From Pseudoneobacillus rhizosphaerae (GTDB taxonomy: Bacteria > Bacillota > Bacilli > Bacillales > Cytobacillaceae): a stretch of DNA of 64,000 nucleotides. The notes under the pieces are model-generated. The model saw nothing but the letters and a program-made list of their open reading frames with translations, had not been told where the DNA came from and did not search any database. The stretch is taken from contig NZ_CAKJTG010000018.1 in NCBI RefSeq assembly GCF_917563885.1, positions 1 to 64,000 of the forward strand, given 5' to 3'. Position 1 is the first letter of the stretch, and each line of letters opens with the position of its first letter. A program made the translations under genes and the position numbers. Below, one piece after another: positions 27,473 through 37,646 of this stretch.

Positions 27473-28312
27473 TTACGCCTCTTCTTTCTTAGTTTTTAAC
27501 TCGTTATGTGCTATCTTAACAACTTCTTCAGGAGTAGTGTTAAGAAGATTCTCACTTGTTTGTGCAATACCTGTCCATTTTAAATGGATTAAAAATTCAA
27601 TATTGCCATCTCCACCAGTTATCGGTGAAAAAGAAAGATTCATGACATTATACCCTTCTTGAAGGGAGTGTTTAATAATTTTTTCAATTACAAAGGTATG
27701 AACGTTTGGATCCCTTACAATTCCTTTTTTTCCTACCTGTTCTTTGCCAGCTTCAAATTGAGGCTTAATAAGTGCTACAACATCACTATCTTCTGTTAAT
27801 AGTGTTTTAAGAACTGGCAAGATTAAGGTTAAGGATATAAATGAAACATCAATAGATGCAAACTCAGGCATTCCCATCTCTAAGTCACTTGGTGTCACGT
27901 AACGGAAATTTGTTCGTTCCATTACGACTACTCTCTCATCTTGTCTTAGTTTCCAAGCAAGCTGATTATAACCAACATCTAAGGCGTATGACATTAAAGC
28001 ACCATTTTGCAGGGCACAATCAGTAAATCCCCCAGTGCTTGAACCAATATCAATCATTTTTTTTCCTTTTACTTCGATTTCAAATACCTTCAAGGCTTTT
28101 TCTAGCTTTAGGCCACCACGACTAACATAGGGTAGAACATTTCCCTTGATTGTTAATGGTATTTCGGAATCAACCTTTTCACCAGGTTTATCTAATCTTT
28201 CTTCTTTTGAATAAACTAACCCTGCCATGACAGCCCGTTTGGCTTTTTCACGTGTTTCTATTAGGCCTCTTTCTACAAGTAAAACATCGATTCGTTCCTT
28301 TTTACTTTTCAT
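27473..28312 (-). CDS. yqxC: TlyA-family rRNA 2'-O-methyltransferase / hemolysin-like protein (YqxC)
   Basis: A 279-residue protein with an N-terminal S4 RNA-binding domain (RIDVLLVERGLIETREKAKRAVMAG, about 6-65) and an FtsJ-like SAM-methyltransferase domain beginning with MIDIGSSTGGFTDCALQNGA. TlyA of mycobacteria methylates ribose on 16S and 23S rRNA; the Bacillus member is inferred to do something similar. It is separated from dxs by 3 bases, so co-translated, and precedes argR. The gene order dxs-yqxC-ahrC-recN is the standard Bacillus one. Confidence 0.92.
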   Translation of the reverse strand: MKSKKERIDVLLVERGLIETREKAKRAVMAGLVYSKEERLDKPGEKVDSEIPLTIKGNVLPYVSRGGLKLEKALKVFEIEVKGKKMIDIGSSTGGFTDCALQNGALMSYALDVGYNQLAWKLRQDERVVVMERTNFRYVTPSDLEMGMPEFASIDVSFISLTLILPVLKTLLTEDSDVVALIKPQFEAGKEQVGKKGIVRDPNVHTFVIEKIIKHSLQEGYNVMNLSFSPITGGDGNIEFLIHLKWTGIAQTSENLLNTTPEEVVKIAHNELKTKKEEA

Positions 28313-28315
28313 GTA

Positions 28316-30211
28316 TTAGACCCTTTTTACTTTTAACTTGGCTAGTTTTTTTATTTTTTCTACAGCAGATTCTGTAGTAAGTCCAATTTCATCTAAAAGC
28401 TTATCTACATTTCCGTGCTCAATAAACTGATCAGGAATTCCCATACGTTCAATATTTGCAGACAGATAACGATGCTCATTAGCATACTCTAACACAGCGC
28501 TTCCGAATCCACCTTGTAAAACAGCTTCTTCAATCGTTAAAATTGGTATATTGGCATCTAAAATTCCCGCTAGTATTTTCTCATCTAAAGGTTTAATAAA
28601 ACGAGCATTCACAATTTTAACATTTATACCTTCTTTTTCAAGAATAGCTGCTGCCTCAAAAGCCATCGGAATCGTAGTTCCAAAGGTTAAAATAGCTACA
28701 TCGTCACCTTCTTTTAGTATCTCCCATGTCCCTATAGGGATGTTCTTATAGTTTTCATCCATCGGAACCCCAATCCCATTCCCTCTTGGAAAACGCATCG
28801 CAATTGGACCCTTTTCATAATGGATTGCTGTACTAACCATATGCTGACCTTCATTTTCGTCCTTCGGCATCATTAATACCATATTTGGAATGTGTCTCAA
28901 AAAGGCAATGTCAAAGACACCTTGATGGGTTTCACCATCTGCACCAACTAAACCTGCACGGTCAATTCCAATAAACACATTTAGATTTTGACGGCAAATA
29001 TCATGAACTACTTGATCGTATGCTCGTTGTAGGAAGGTGGAGTAAATAGCTAGAAATGGTTTCATTCCTTGAGTCGCTAATCCAGCAGCAACCGTTGTTG
29101 CGTGCTGTTCCGCAATACCCACATCATACATTCTTTCAGGAAACTCACTAGCAAACCCTTCAAGTTTTGAACCAACAGGCATTGCTGGTGTAATGGCAAC
29201 AATCCGCTCATCTTTACGAGCAAGTTTTCGGACAGTCTCACTAACTAGGCTACTCCAAGCAGGAGGTGCTGAAGTTGCCGGTTTCACAAAATCTCCTGTT
29301 TCAATTTTATATGGACCGGTTCCATGCCAAGTACCTGTTTTATCAGTTTCAGCTGGATTATAGCCCTTTCCTTTTTTTGTAATAACGTGCAGAAGCACAG
29401 GTCCTTCCGTTTTCTTAGCATATTTGAAGTTCTCAAAAAGATCTTCATAATTATGGCCATCGACCGGACCAAGATAGGTGAATCCTAATTCTTCAAAAAA
29501 CATACCTGACACAAATAAATACTTGAGGCTATCTTTCACACGCTCAGCTGTAGAAGCTAATTTCCCACCTACAGCAGGAATCTTTTTTAGAATATATTCC
29601 ATTTCATCTTTGACCCAATTGTATTTACCAGCTGTACGAAGTCTTCCTAACACCGAATGAAGAGCTCCTACATTTGGTGCAATAGACATTTCATTATCAT
29701 TTAGGATGACAATCATATTTTTCTTTTCATGTCCTATATGATTTAATGCTTCAAGAGCCATACCGCCAGTTAGGGCACCGTCCCCAATAATTGGAACAAT
29801 ATAGGACTTTTCCTTTTTAATATCACGAGCAATCGCCATTCCCATTGCAGCTGATAATGAAGTTGAACTATGACCTGTTTCCCAAACATCATGTTCGCTT
29901 TCAACCATTTTTGGAAAACCACATAAACCTTTAAATTGTCTTAAAGTATCAAACTGACAAGCTCTACCAGTAAGAATCTTATGGACATAAGATTGATGTC
30001 CGACATCCCAAATTAGTTTATCTTTTGGGCTATCAAAACAAGTATGCAGAGCAATGGTTAATTCTACCACACCTAGATTAGGTCCGATATGTCCTCCTGT
30101 TACAGAAAGCTTTTCAATGAGGAATTGACGAACATCTGAACTTAATGATTCTAATTCTGGGATTGTTAGACCTTTTAAGAAAGAAGGGTCTTTTATATTT
30201 AAAAGATCCAT
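28316..30211 (-). CDS. dxs: 1-deoxy-D-xylulose-5-phosphate synthase
   Basis: Thiamine-diphosphate enzyme of 631 residues making DXP from pyruvate and glyceraldehyde-3-phosphate, first step of the MEP isoprenoid pathway. Motifs: [19 protein letters not shown]-like N-terminus, thiamine motif [18 protein letters not shown], and [18 protein letters not shown] in the middle domain. A GTG five codons upstream is possible, but the ATG gives [12 protein letters not shown], the family start. An intrinsic terminator (30314-30349) separates it from ispA, so unlike the B. subtilis operon it may have its own promoter in 30212-30313. Confidence 0.96.
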   Translation of the reverse strand: MDLLNIKDPSFLKGLTIPELESLSSDVRQFLIEKLSVTGGHIGPNLGVVELTIALHTCFDSPKDKLIWDVGHQSYVHKILTGRACQFDTLRQFKGLCGFPKMVESEHDVWETGHSSTSLSAAMGMAIARDIKKEKSYIVPIIGDGALTGGMALEALNHIGHEKKNMIVILNDNEMSIAPNVGALHSVLGRLRTAGKYNWVKDEMEYILKKIPAVGGKLASTAERVKDSLKYLFVSGMFFEELGFTYLGPVDGHNYEDLFENFKYAKKTEGPVLLHVITKKGKGYNPAETDKTGTWHGTGPYKIETGDFVKPATSAPPAWSSLVSETVRKLARKDERIVAITPAMPVGSKLEGFASEFPERMYDVGIAEQHATTVAAGLATQGMKPFLAIYSTFLQRAYDQVVHDICRQNLNVFIGIDRAGLVGADGETHQGVFDIAFLRHIPNMVLMMPKDENEGQHMVSTAIHYEKGPIAMRFPRGNGIGVPMDENYKNIPIGTWEILKEGDDVAILTFGTTIPMAFEAAAILEKEGINVKIVNARFIKPLDEKILAGILDANIPILTIEEAVLQGGFGSAVLEYANEHRYLSANIERMGIPDQFIEHGNVDKLLDEIGLTTESAVEKIKKLAKLKVKRV

Positions 30212-30313
30212 GTATGGACCACTCACTTTCGTTTCTAATTATTCCTTGGTGTGAATACGTGTTTTCTCGTTAATAGTATATGGGATATTACTATATTTAA
30301 AAAATATATCATA

Positions 30314-30349
30314 GAAAAAATAGCCGCTAACACAAATGTGATAACGGCA
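30314..30349 (-). terminator. terminator between ispA and dxs
   Basis: Minus-strand GCCGTTATCACA pairs with TGTGTTAGCGGC (one mismatch, one wobble, 2-base loop), followed by TATTTTTTC. It would stop or attenuate transcription from the xseA-xseB-ispA genes before dxs. Confidence 0.75.
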
Positions 30350-30427
30350 TTGTGAGAATACACTTTAAGGTAATTAATTCAATTATACCATAATAATTTT
30401 TCCCACTCAAATATTGATATTATTTAA

Positions 30428-31321
30428 TCAATGATTTCTTGATGCTACTAGATCCGTTATTTCTTCTAATATCTTCGTATCTAATTGGCTTGCGATTAAA
30501 TTACGTTTTGCTTCATCAATATGATTTTGCAAAGCTTTCCTAGCACCTTCAATGGATAATAGTGCAGGATACGTACTTTTATTTTTATTCTCATCACTAC
30601 CGACTGGTTTACCAATAAGCTCCTGGTCCCCTTCTAAATCTAGAATATCATCTTGAATTTGGAAGGCGATACCAAGGTGGTGGGCAAAATGGGATAAATA
30701 ATCTTTCGTCTTCTTATCAGCATCTGAGAGAATGGCCCCAGCTAGAACACTATATGCTAAAAGTTTTCCCGTTTTACGTATATGAACGTATTCTAAATCT
30801 TTTAATTCCAAGCTTCTTCCTTCAGCTTCTATATCTGCTACCTGACCGCCAACCATTCCTTCTGCTCCAGCAGCTTTTGAAAGTTCTAGGATCATTTCAA
30901 GCTTTTTAGCATCATTCACAATTGCTGGATTTATTTCAGAGATTATTTGAAAACTGTATGTTAGCAAAGAGTCTCCAGCTAAAATGGCCATTGCCTCCCC
31001 AAACACTTTATGATTCGTTGGTTTCCCTCTACGGAGATCATCATCATCCATACTAGGTAAGTCATCATGAATAAGTGAATAGGTATGTATCATCTCAATG
31101 GATACGGCAACATCAAGTCCAATCGACGCATCCTTTTTAAAGGCAGAGATGGTGGCAAAGGTTAATAATGGTCTAATTCTTTTTCCACCTGCTTCTAAGG
31201 AATATTGCATAGCATCCTTAATAACAGCAGGAGCCTGTAGAATCTGAATTCTATTTCGCATTTCCTCCTCTAAAAGCGACCGGTACTTTCGAGAAAATTC
31301 AGGTAAAATTTGTGTAGCCAA
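30428..31321 (-). CDS. ispA: farnesyl diphosphate synthase (polyprenyl synthetase)
   Basis: Trans-prenyltransferase of 297 residues condensing IPP with DMAPP/GPP to farnesyl diphosphate. First aspartate-rich motif DDLPSMDDDDLRRGKPTNH, second motif QIQDDILDLEGD, both binding Mg-diphosphate. The start is TTG (MATQILPEF) with GAGGAGGAATAA covering the end of xseB as ribosome binding site, so translation is coupled with xseB. It provides the FPP needed for undecaprenyl phosphate and menaquinone, with dxs downstream in the same pathway. Confidence 0.95.
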   Translation of the reverse strand: MATQILPEFSRKYRSLLEEEMRNRIQILQAPAVIKDAMQYSLEAGGKRIRPLLTFATISAFKKDASIGLDVAVSIEMIHTYSLIHDDLPSMDDDDLRRGKPTNHKVFGEAMAILAGDSLLTYSFQIISEINPAIVNDAKKLEMILELSKAAGAEGMVGGQVADIEAEGRSLELKDLEYVHIRKTGKLLAYSVLAGAILSDADKKTKDYLSHFAHHLGIAFQIQDDILDLEGDQELIGKPVGSDENKNKSTYPALLSIEGARKALQNHIDEAKRNLIASQLDTKILEEITDLVASRNH

Positions 31322-31324
31322 AAA

Positions 31325-31558
31325 TTATTCCTCCTCACGGACAGTAAACGGAACAGTCCGTCCATCCTCCGTTAACATTTCTGCTAGTTGTTCTTCTACA
31401 TATTTTAGTTTATCTTGGCAAAGCTTAGATAGATTCACACCTTCTTTATAAATCTCGATTGCTTCCTCTAAAGGAACATCGCCTTCTTCTAAACGTTCAA
31501 CAATTACTTCTAGTTTTTGAATGGCTTCTTCAAAAGTAAATGCATTTTTTTCAGTCAT
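31325..31558 (-). CDS. xseB: exodeoxyribonuclease VII small subunit
   Basis: Small helical subunit of exonuclease VII, about 77 residues. Pattern [35 protein letters not shown] is the diagnostic XseB coiled hairpin. A GTG three codons upstream is in frame, but the ATG at 31558 overlaps the xseA stop by 8 nt (ATGACTGA) and is better spaced from GAAGGT. It binds XseA to form the processive single-strand nuclease. It is followed 3 bases later by the ispA start. Confidence 0.94.
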   Translation of the reverse strand: MTEKNAFTFEEAIQKLEVIVERLEEGDVPLEEAIEIYKEGVNLSKLCQDKLKYVEEQLAEMLTEDGRTVPFTVREEE

Positions 31559-32906
31559 ATTTAACACTACCTTCTACATTTAGTACTTGGCATTCTATTT
31601 TTCCATTGTTCAATTGAATTTGAATTAAATCATTGGTTTCTACCTGGTCAATTCTTTTGATTAGTTCTTGTTCAGAAGTATAAACAAGACTATAACCCCG
31701 ATCCATAATTTTCAAAGGACTAAGGGCATCTAGAGTTGTAATAACGTTTCGAAATTCTCGTTGTTTCTGTTGATAGACATTAAGCGTCGCTCGAATTAAT
31801 CTTTTTTGTGTTTTCACAAAGCTCTCTTGCTCTTTAAGTAAAAGTTGGTTGGGGTGATTACGATTCAGTCGTTTTAACAAGAAAGAGACTTCTTCCTTTT
31901 TTTGACTATTCGAGACAAAAACCCCTTTGCTTAATCGATCCGTTAATCGATCAATGTGTTCGAGCTTTTGTTCATATAACCTTTTAGGATAACGAAATGC
32001 ATAAGATTTCCCTATTCGCTCTATTCTCGCCTGTTGAAAACTTAACTTCTCACGCATTGATCTTATAAGGCGAGATTGTCTTTGGAGTATTCTTTCATGT
32101 AATTCGTCAATATGTGGGACCGCCAACTCTGCTGCTCCTGTAGGTGTCGGCGCTCTTAAATCCGCTACAAAATCGGCTATCGTAAAGTCCGTTTCATGCC
32201 CTACAGCTGAAATAATGGGGATCGATGATTTATCAATAGCTCTCGCGACAACTTCTTCATTAAATGGCCAAAGCTCTTCGATAGAACCTCCACCACGACC
32301 AACAATTAGTACATCCATGTCAGCCAATGCATTGGCTTTTTCAATAGCCTTTACAATCGAAGGTGCAGCCTGTCCTCCTTGAACTAATGCAGGAATAATG
32401 AGAACCTTTGCGATAGGAAATCTCCTTTTTAAAGTAGTCAAAATATCCCGAATGGCAGCCCCAGTTGGAGAAGTGATGATTCCTATTTTTTTAGGGTAAA
32501 GAGGTAGGCTCTTCTTGCGATTTTGTAAAAACAAACCCTCTTCCTCTAGTTTCTTTTTTAACTGTTCATATGCAAGAAACAGGTCTCCTACACCATCAGG
32601 TTGCATTTCTTTTATGTAGATTTGATATTGCCCACTAGCTTCATATAAGGAAATATCGCCTTTAACTAGAATCTTCATTCCATTTTCAGGAGAAAATTTC
32701 ATCGATTTATTATAGCTGGAGAACATGACAGCAAGGATTCTAGCCTTATCATCCTTTAGTGTAAAATACATATGACCACTAGAATGCTGTTTGTAATTGG
32801 ATATTTCCCCTCTCACAAGAACATCTTGCAAATGAGGGTCAGCATCAAATTTTCTTTTTATGTATTTTGTTAAAGCATTCACTGTTAAGTATCGCTGCTC
32901 TGACAT
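31551..32906 (-). CDS. xseA: exodeoxyribonuclease VII large subunit
   Basis: Catalytic subunit of 451 residues. An N-terminal OB-fold domain (about 20-105, [23 protein letters not shown]) binds single-stranded DNA. The central nuclease domain carries [39 protein letters not shown] and [16 protein letters not shown], and a coiled-coil region follows (about 260-400). Degrades single-stranded DNA from both ends to oligonucleotides. Overlaps xseB by 8 nt. It is preceded by the folD terminator, so it is probably the first gene of the xseA-xseB-ispA unit. Confidence 0.95.
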   Translation of the reverse strand: MSEQRYLTVNALTKYIKRKFDADPHLQDVLVRGEISNYKQHSSGHMYFTLKDDKARILAVMFSSYNKSMKFSPENGMKILVKGDISLYEASGQYQIYIKEMQPDGVGDLFLAYEQLKKKLEEEGLFLQNRKKSLPLYPKKIGIITSPTGAAIRDILTTLKRRFPIAKVLIIPALVQGGQAAPSIVKAIEKANALADMDVLIVGRGGGSIEELWPFNEEVVARAIDKSSIPIISAVGHETDFTIADFVADLRAPTPTGAAELAVPHIDELHERILQRQSRLIRSMREKLSFQQARIERIGKSYAFRYPKRLYEQKLEHIDRLTDRLSKGVFVSNSQKKEEVSFLLKRLNRNHPNQLLLKEQESFVKTQKRLIRATLNVYQQKQREFRNVITTLDALSPLKIMDRGYSLVYTSEQELIKRIDQVETNDLIQIQLNNGKIECQVLNVEGSVKYD

Positions 32907-32933
32907 AATAAAAACTCCTTAATTTCATCGTCC

Positions 32934-32981
32934 AAAAAAATGTCCAAATCCATCACATATAAATGCCATGGACATGGACAT
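32934..32981 (-). terminator. terminator after folD
   Basis: Minus-strand TGTCCA..TCCAT pairs with ATGGA..TGGACA (6 + 5 bp with a small internal loop), followed by TTTTTTT. It lies 11 bases past folD. Confidence 0.65.
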
Positions 32982-32991
32982 AGAAGGAATA

Positions 32992-33861
32992 TTAAATTGT
33001 ATTCTGAAGAGTTCGTTGGATATTTTGGGCAGACTTTAATGTATTGTACATTAACATCGTTATAGTCATTGGACCTACTCCACCGGGAACAGGTGTTATG
33101 TATCCTGCCTTTTCCTTTACTTCTTGAAATTGAACATCCCCACAAAGCTTACCTTCATGATTGCGATTGATTCCAACATCAATTACAACAGCACCCTCTT
33201 TCACATGTTCCGCTGTAATAAAATTTACCCTACCTACTGCTGCTACTAAAATATCTGCTTGAGTTGTTATAGCTTTCAAGTCCCTCGTTTTTGAATGGCA
33301 ATAGGTGACAGTAGCGTTTTCATTTAAGAATAATTGACCTGAAGGCTTGCCAACAATATTACTTCGACCTACTACGACGACATGTTTACCTTCAATCGGA
33401 ATATTCATTTCTTCTAGCATTACCATGATTCCATATGGAGTGCAAGGTAAAAAGGCGTCCTGCCCAGTCATCATTCTCCCGATGTTGATTGGATGAAAAC
33501 CATCAACATCTTTTTCAGGAACAATCGTTTCAATCACCTTTTTTTCATTGATATGCTTAGGCAATGGCAATTGAATAAGAATTCCATGAATCGACGAATC
33601 TAGATTTAACTCCTCAATCTTGGCTAATAATTCGACTTCACTAACGGTTTCAGGTAATTCGATTAGAATAGAATTCATTCCTAAATTGGTACATGTTTTT
33701 TCCTTGCTTTTAACATAAGTTCTTGATGCAGGATTATTTCCAACTAAAATAACAACTAAGCCAGGAATGATATTTTCGATTTTTAGCTTTTCAACTTCCC
33801 TAGAAATTTCCTCGTGCTTTTTCTTGGCAATTTGTTTCCCATCGATAATTGTAGCAGCCAT
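32992..33861 (-). CDS. folD: methylenetetrahydrofolate dehydrogenase / cyclohydrolase
   Basis: Bifunctional folate enzyme of 289 residues interconverting 5,10-methylene-, methenyl- and 10-formyl-tetrahydrofolate. Signature segments: catalytic Tyr/Lys region SRTYVKSKEKTC, then GILIQLPLPKHIN, and the NADP motif VVVGRSNIVGKPSGQLFL, closing with DVGINR and TPVPGGVGPMTITML. GAGGAGG lies upstream of the ATG. It lies between nusB and xseA as in B. subtilis. Confidence 0.96.
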   Translation of the reverse strand: MAATIIDGKQIAKKKHEEISREVEKLKIENIIPGLVVILVGNNPASRTYVKSKEKTCTNLGMNSILIELPETVSEVELLAKIEELNLDSSIHGILIQLPLPKHINEKKVIETIVPEKDVDGFHPINIGRMMTGQDAFLPCTPYGIMVMLEEMNIPIEGKHVVVVGRSNIVGKPSGQLFLNENATVTYCHSKTRDLKAITTQADILVAAVGRVNFITAEHVKEGAVVIDVGINRNHEGKLCGDVQFQEVKEKAGYITPVPGGVGPMTITMLMYNTLKSAQNIQRTLQNTI

Positions 33862-33951
33862 CCTTTATCCTCCTCATGTTTTGCGAAATATTCCTATTGT
33901 CTAAAAAACAAAAGACAATGCGAGGACCAACATCTAAGAGGGGCGTGATGA

Positions 33952-34344
33952 TTAAGACATATGTTGTTTTATGTTCGCAAGTACCCCATTGATAAATCGA
34001 CTAGATTGGTCATCTCCGTATAATTTCGCAATTTCTATCGCCTCATCGAGAATGACATTTACTGGTACCTCATCAGAACAGTATTTCATCTCGAAGATTG
34101 CAATCCGTAAGACACTTCTATCAACATTAGCTAATCGTTCCAACGACCATTTCTCTAATTGTGCAGTGATCAATTGGTCAATTTCCTCTTGATGTTCAAG
34201 TACACCAAAAACCAATTTTTCTAGATAAGGATCTGATGGAACGTCCTCCAAAGCATGCTCAATAGCTTCTTTGGGATTAATATCACTCATATCTATCTGG
34301 AATAAAGCTTGTAGTGCTTTTTCTCTTGCCATTCTACGTTTCAT
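33952..34344 (-). CDS. nusB: transcription antitermination factor NusB
   Basis: All-helical RNA-binding protein of 130 residues that pairs with NusE (S10) on boxA of rRNA transcripts. N-terminal MKRRMAREKALQALFQIDMSD with the conserved Arg-rich RNA-contact region, and C-terminal DEVPVNVILDEAIEIAKLYGDDQSSRFINGVLAN, the most conserved NusB segment. It is separated from yqhY by a terminator and 197 bases, and followed by folD. Confidence 0.95.
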   Translation of the reverse strand: MKRRMAREKALQALFQIDMSDINPKEAIEHALEDVPSDPYLEKLVFGVLEHQEEIDQLITAQLEKWSLERLANVDRSVLRIAIFEMKYCSDEVPVNVILDEAIEIAKLYGDDQSSRFINGVLANIKQHMS

Positions 34345-34502
34345 TAAGTATTAACTCCTTTACCTTACTTTCAATTATACATATTAGCTATAATTTATAT
34401 CACATTCTTCTTAATATAAGAACAATCTTCTTTATTATGACAAACTTCCTTAGTAAAAACTAGTTCTAGTAAGAGGAGCAATTAATATTCATAATATTTA
34501 CA

Positions 34503-34536
34503 AAAATAAAGAACCAAAGACAATGCCTTTGGTTCC
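34503..34536 (-). terminator. terminator after yqhY
   Basis: Minus-strand GAACCAAAG and CTTTGGTTC form a 9-bp perfect stem with a 7-base loop, then TTTATTTTTG. It ends the accB-accC-yqhY unit. Confidence 0.85.
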
Positions 34537-34541
34537 ACCTT

Positions 34542-34949
34542 TTATAACTCTTGATCAACCTCTACTTCATGTTTTTGATTTTCAAATTGAATACCTACTA
34601 CATGAATGTTTACTTCATTTACCTCTAAAGCTGTCATATTTAATAAAGCTTGACGGATATTGTCTTGGACTTTTCCAGCCACGGTCGGGATTGATATTCC
34701 AAATTTCATGACACAATAAACATCAACTTTAATTCCATCTTCAGCTAGCTCTACCTTAACACCTTTGCCATGGTTTTTCTTTCCTAGTCTTTCAACTACC
34801 CCAGAAGCAAAATTACCACGCATCGATGCAACACCTTCTATTTCTGATGCTGCAATTCCTGCAATAACCTCAATTACTTCAGGTGCAATCTCAACCTTCC
34901 CAAGTCCTGCTTGCTCTTGGTTCATTTCTAGAATATGGTTCTCACTCAT
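34542..34949 (-). CDS. yqhY: Asp23/Gls24 family protein YqhY
   Basis: Cytoplasmic DUF322 (Asp23) protein of 135 residues. Pattern GKVEIAPEVIEVIAGIAASEIEGVASM and GVKVELAEDGIKVDVYCVMKFGISIPTVAGKVQDNIRQAL is typical. Co-encoded with accB and accC: 23 bases after accC, with GGGAGG ahead of the ATG and a terminator after. In B. subtilis this protein is linked to control of acetyl-CoA carboxylase, so its place here is consistent with a lipid-synthesis role; mechanism not evident from sequence. Confidence 0.93.
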   Translation of the reverse strand: MSENHILEMNQEQAGLGKVEIAPEVIEVIAGIAASEIEGVASMRGNFASGVVERLGKKNHGKGVKVELAEDGIKVDVYCVMKFGISIPTVAGKVQDNIRQALLNMTALEVNEVNIHVVGIQFENQKHEVEVDQEL

Positions 34950-34971
34950 CTAAGTTCCCTCCCGTAATTTA

Positions 34972-36324
34972 TTATGATTTCATGACATCATACAATTCAA
35001 GAAACTTCGTATTGAACTGACCTTCAACAAATTTTTCATGCTCTAGTAGCTTAAGGTGAAACGGAATGGTCGTATGAATTCCTTCAACTACAAATTCACT
35101 TAACGCACGCTTCATTCTAGAAATTGCTTCTTCCCTAGTGTTTCCGTAAGCAATAACTTTGGCAATCATTGAATCATAATAAGGAGGAATCGAATATCCT
35201 GGGTAAGCTGCTGAGTCTATTCTAACCCCAAATCCACCAGGTGGTAAATACATTTTGATTTTTCCTGGTGATGGCATGAAATTCTTTTCAGGATTTTCAG
35301 CATTAATCCGACATTCAATTGCCCAACCTGTAAAGGTGACTTCAGATTGTGTTAATGGAAGCTTCTCTCCAGATGCAACTTTGATTTGCTCCTTAATTAA
35401 ATCGACTCCTGTTACCATTTCTGTTACTGGATGCTCTACTTGAATACGGGTGTTCATTTCCATGAAATAAAATTTACGATTACGATAATCATAAATAAAT
35501 TCTACTGTTCCCGCTCCTGTATACTCAACGGCTTGTGCTGCCTTTACAGCCGCATTCCCCATCTCTTCACGGATTTCTCCATCTAATGCAGGAGAAGGAG
35601 TTTCTTCAAGTAGCTTTTGTAATCGACGCTGTATAGAGCAATCACGCTCACCTAGATGAATCGTATTTCCATAGGAGTCGGCCAATACCTGTATTTCAAC
35701 ATGACGGAAATCTTCAATGTATTTCTCAATATATACTCCTGGATTTCCAAAAGCAGTAGCCGCTTCTTGTTGAGTAATGGAAATTCCTTTAATGAGCTCT
35801 TGCTCATTTTTCGCAACACGAATTCCTTTACCGCCACCACCAGCCGTAGCTTTTATGATCACTGGATATCCCATATCATTGGAAAGCTCGATTGCTTCCT
35901 CAATATTCTTAATAATTCCTTTTGATCCTGGAACAATTGGAACACCTGCATCTGCCATTGTTTGGCGAGCAATATCCTTTGTCCCCATCTTCGTAATCGC
36001 TTCAGGACTTGGTCCAACAAAAGTAATATTAACTTCACGACATAATTCAGCAAAATCAGCATTTTCAGCGAGAAATCCATATCCAGGGTGTATGGCATCA
36101 CAACCAGTTAATTTCGCTACACTTATGATGTTAGTAAAATTCAAATAGCTTTCCTTTGATGATGTAGGACCAATACAATAAGCCTCATCTGCTAATTGAA
36201 CATGTAACGATTCTCTGTCTGCTTCTGAGAACACGGCGACAGACTCTACCCCTAACTCTCGGCAGGCTCTAATGACCCGTACTGCAATTTCTCCACGATT
36301 GGCAATTAATAATTTTTTTATCAT
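34972..36324 (-). CDS. accC: acetyl-CoA carboxylase biotin carboxylase subunit
   Basis: ATP-grasp biotin carboxylase of 450 residues, carboxylating the biotin on AccB. Motifs: N-terminal [20 protein letters not shown], glycine-rich ATP lid [14 protein letters not shown], and catalytic [23 protein letters not shown] two codons upstream (preceded closely by GGAG) is also possible, but the ATG fits the family. It could also serve the orphan carboxyltransferase at 303-1853, since no other biotin carboxylase is in the window. It lies between accB (14 bases) and yqhY. Confidence 0.97.
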   Translation of the reverse strand: MIKKLLIANRGEIAVRVIRACRELGVESVAVFSEADRESLHVQLADEAYCIGPTSSKESYLNFTNIISVAKLTGCDAIHPGYGFLAENADFAELCREVNITFVGPSPEAITKMGTKDIARQTMADAGVPIVPGSKGIIKNIEEAIELSNDMGYPVIIKATAGGGGKGIRVAKNEQELIKGISITQQEAATAFGNPGVYIEKYIEDFRHVEIQVLADSYGNTIHLGERDCSIQRRLQKLLEETPSPALDGEIREEMGNAAVKAAQAVEYTGAGTVEFIYDYRNRKFYFMEMNTRIQVEHPVTEMVTGVDLIKEQIKVASGEKLPLTQSEVTFTGWAIECRINAENPEKNFMPSPGKIKMYLPPGGFGVRIDSAAYPGYSIPPYYDSMIAKVIAYGNTREEAISRMKRALSEFVVEGIHTTIPFHLKLLEHEKFVEGQFNTKFLELYDVMKS

Positions 36325-36338
36325 CCGCAAGTATCTCC

Positions 36339-36836
36339 TTATTCAGGCTTAACTAAGAATAGCGGTTGGCCATACTCAACTAGCTGTCCATCTTTAACAA
36401 GAATTTCTACTATTTCACCATTTACTTCAGCTTCAATTTCGTTAAAGAGCTTCATCGCTTCAACGATACATACAACCGAATCCTTCGTTACCTTAGAACC
36501 TGGTTTTACATATACATCTGCATCTGGTGATGGTGATTGATAGAATGTACCCACCATAGGTGACGTAATTTTATGTAAGTTGGAAGTATCTTCCTTAACA
36601 ACTTCTTGTACAGGCTGTGTAGGAGCTGATTGTACTACTTGAACTGCAACTGGTTCCGCCACCTGTTGTGGTTGTACGGCTGGAATTGCTACTTGCTGTG
36701 GTTGAGATACCGTAATTGTCTCAACCGCATTTTTTTTCATTTTAATTTTGGAACCTTCTGATTCATAAACAAATTCATCAATGTTGGATTGATCGACTAA
36801 TTTAATGAGCTCGCGAATTTCTTGAACTTTTAGCAC
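36339..36836 (-). CDS. accB: biotin carboxyl carrier protein
   Basis: Biotin carrier of about 165 residues. The N-terminal helix [16 protein letters not shown] and [14 protein letters not shown] lead into a Pro/Gln/Val-rich flexible linker (about 45-85), then the biotinyl domain with the acceptor [12 protein letters not shown] (Lys in AMK). The open frame starts with GTG GAC AAG GAG, but that AAGGAG is the ribosome binding site of a GTG at 36836, which restores the family N-terminus. First gene of accB-accC-yqhY. Confidence 0.95.
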   Translation of the reverse strand: MLKVQEIRELIKLVDQSNIDEFVYESEGSKIKMKKNAVETITVSQPQQVAIPAVQPQQVAEPVAVQVVQSAPTQPVQEVVKEDTSNLHKITSPMVGTFYQSPSPDADVYVKPGSKVTKDSVVCIVEAMKLFNEIEAEVNGEIVEILVKDGQLVEYGQPLFLVKPE

Positions 36837-37054
36837 GAAAAAACACTCCTTGTCCACTATTTATATTCTGTTAAAAGTTTTTAAAAATAAATAACCATAA
36901 AGGAATTATGACTAGATACTAATACTATACGATAATTTCTTATGAAAGTTCAATAAAGTAATGTAATCAACTAAATATTTTTACTATTGACTACTGTCAT
37001 CATATATTATTTTTTGTAAAATAAACAATGTAGATTGGAATTTCTCTACTTAAA

Positions 37055-37085
37055 ATAATAAAAGGAAAGCCGATCAGGCTTTCCT
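37055..37085 (-). terminator. terminator of the spoIIIA operon
   Basis: Minus-strand GGAAAGCC and GGCTTTCC form an 8-bp perfect stem with a 5-base loop, followed by TTTTATTATTTT. It lies 10 bases past spoIIIAH. Confidence 0.85.
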
Positions 37086-37094
37086 CACAATCCA

Positions 37095-37646
37095 TTATTC
37101 TTCAGTTTTAAAATCTACTGTTACGTATTGCATCATTCCGATTTCATCTTTTACAAGCTTAATAATATCGTTTGCAGCTTTTGCTGACTTCTTTTCTGCT
37201 TTTACTGTGATAACAATTTTCCCACCATCAGCACGAACTAGTGCATCCTCATACCCTAACGAAGCCCTAATCATTGTTTCAATTACTGCTTCATTCTTAG
37301 CAACATCATCTAATTCATTAAATTCATCATAAGCAGCATTTCTTTGATCAGAAGGTAGATCCGTAGAAGCCATAATCGCTTCTAGCTTTTCTTTTCTTTC
37401 ACTACGGAAATTTTCTAATTCCATACGTAAAGTTTCGAATTCCTCATCAGATGCAATTCCAGAAATGATAGTATCATCTTTCTCAGACGACGTTACATCA
37501 GTAGTCATAGCCCCATCTTGTTTTTCTTCCACATTTGCCATGTCTGTCATCTTTTGTTGCTCTGGTGATGTAATGTAATATACTGATAATACCACCACTA
37601 AGCTAAGCATTGTTAATAACCATACTGTTTGTTTTTTCAATAACAT
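37095..37646 (-). CDS. spoIIIAH: SpoIIIAH, mother-cell half of the forespore channel
   Basis: 183-residue protein with one N-terminal membrane segment (about 7-27, TVWLLTMLSLVVVLSVYYI) and an acidic linker. The C-terminal YscJ/FliF-like domain (about 85-180) binds SpoIIQ across the intermembrane space of the engulfed forespore. Its ATG abuts the spoIIIAG stop (TAAATG). The last gene of the operon. Sequence such as IETMIRASLGYEDALVRADGGKIVITV is the ring-building motif region. Confidence 0.96.
   Translation of the reverse strand: MLLKKQTVWLLTMLSLVVVLSVYYITSPEQQKMTDMANVEEKQDGAMTTDVTSSEKDDTIISGIASDEEFETLRMELENFRSERKEKLEAIMASTDLPSDQRNAAYDEFNELDDVAKNEAVIETMIRASLGYEDALVRADGGKIVITVKAEKKSAKAANDIIKLVKDEIGMMQYVTVDFKTEE

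Noticed and set aside
32885-33145. 86-residue ORF overlapping the folD end
   Set aside because: Out-of-frame shadow of folD running through its terminator.
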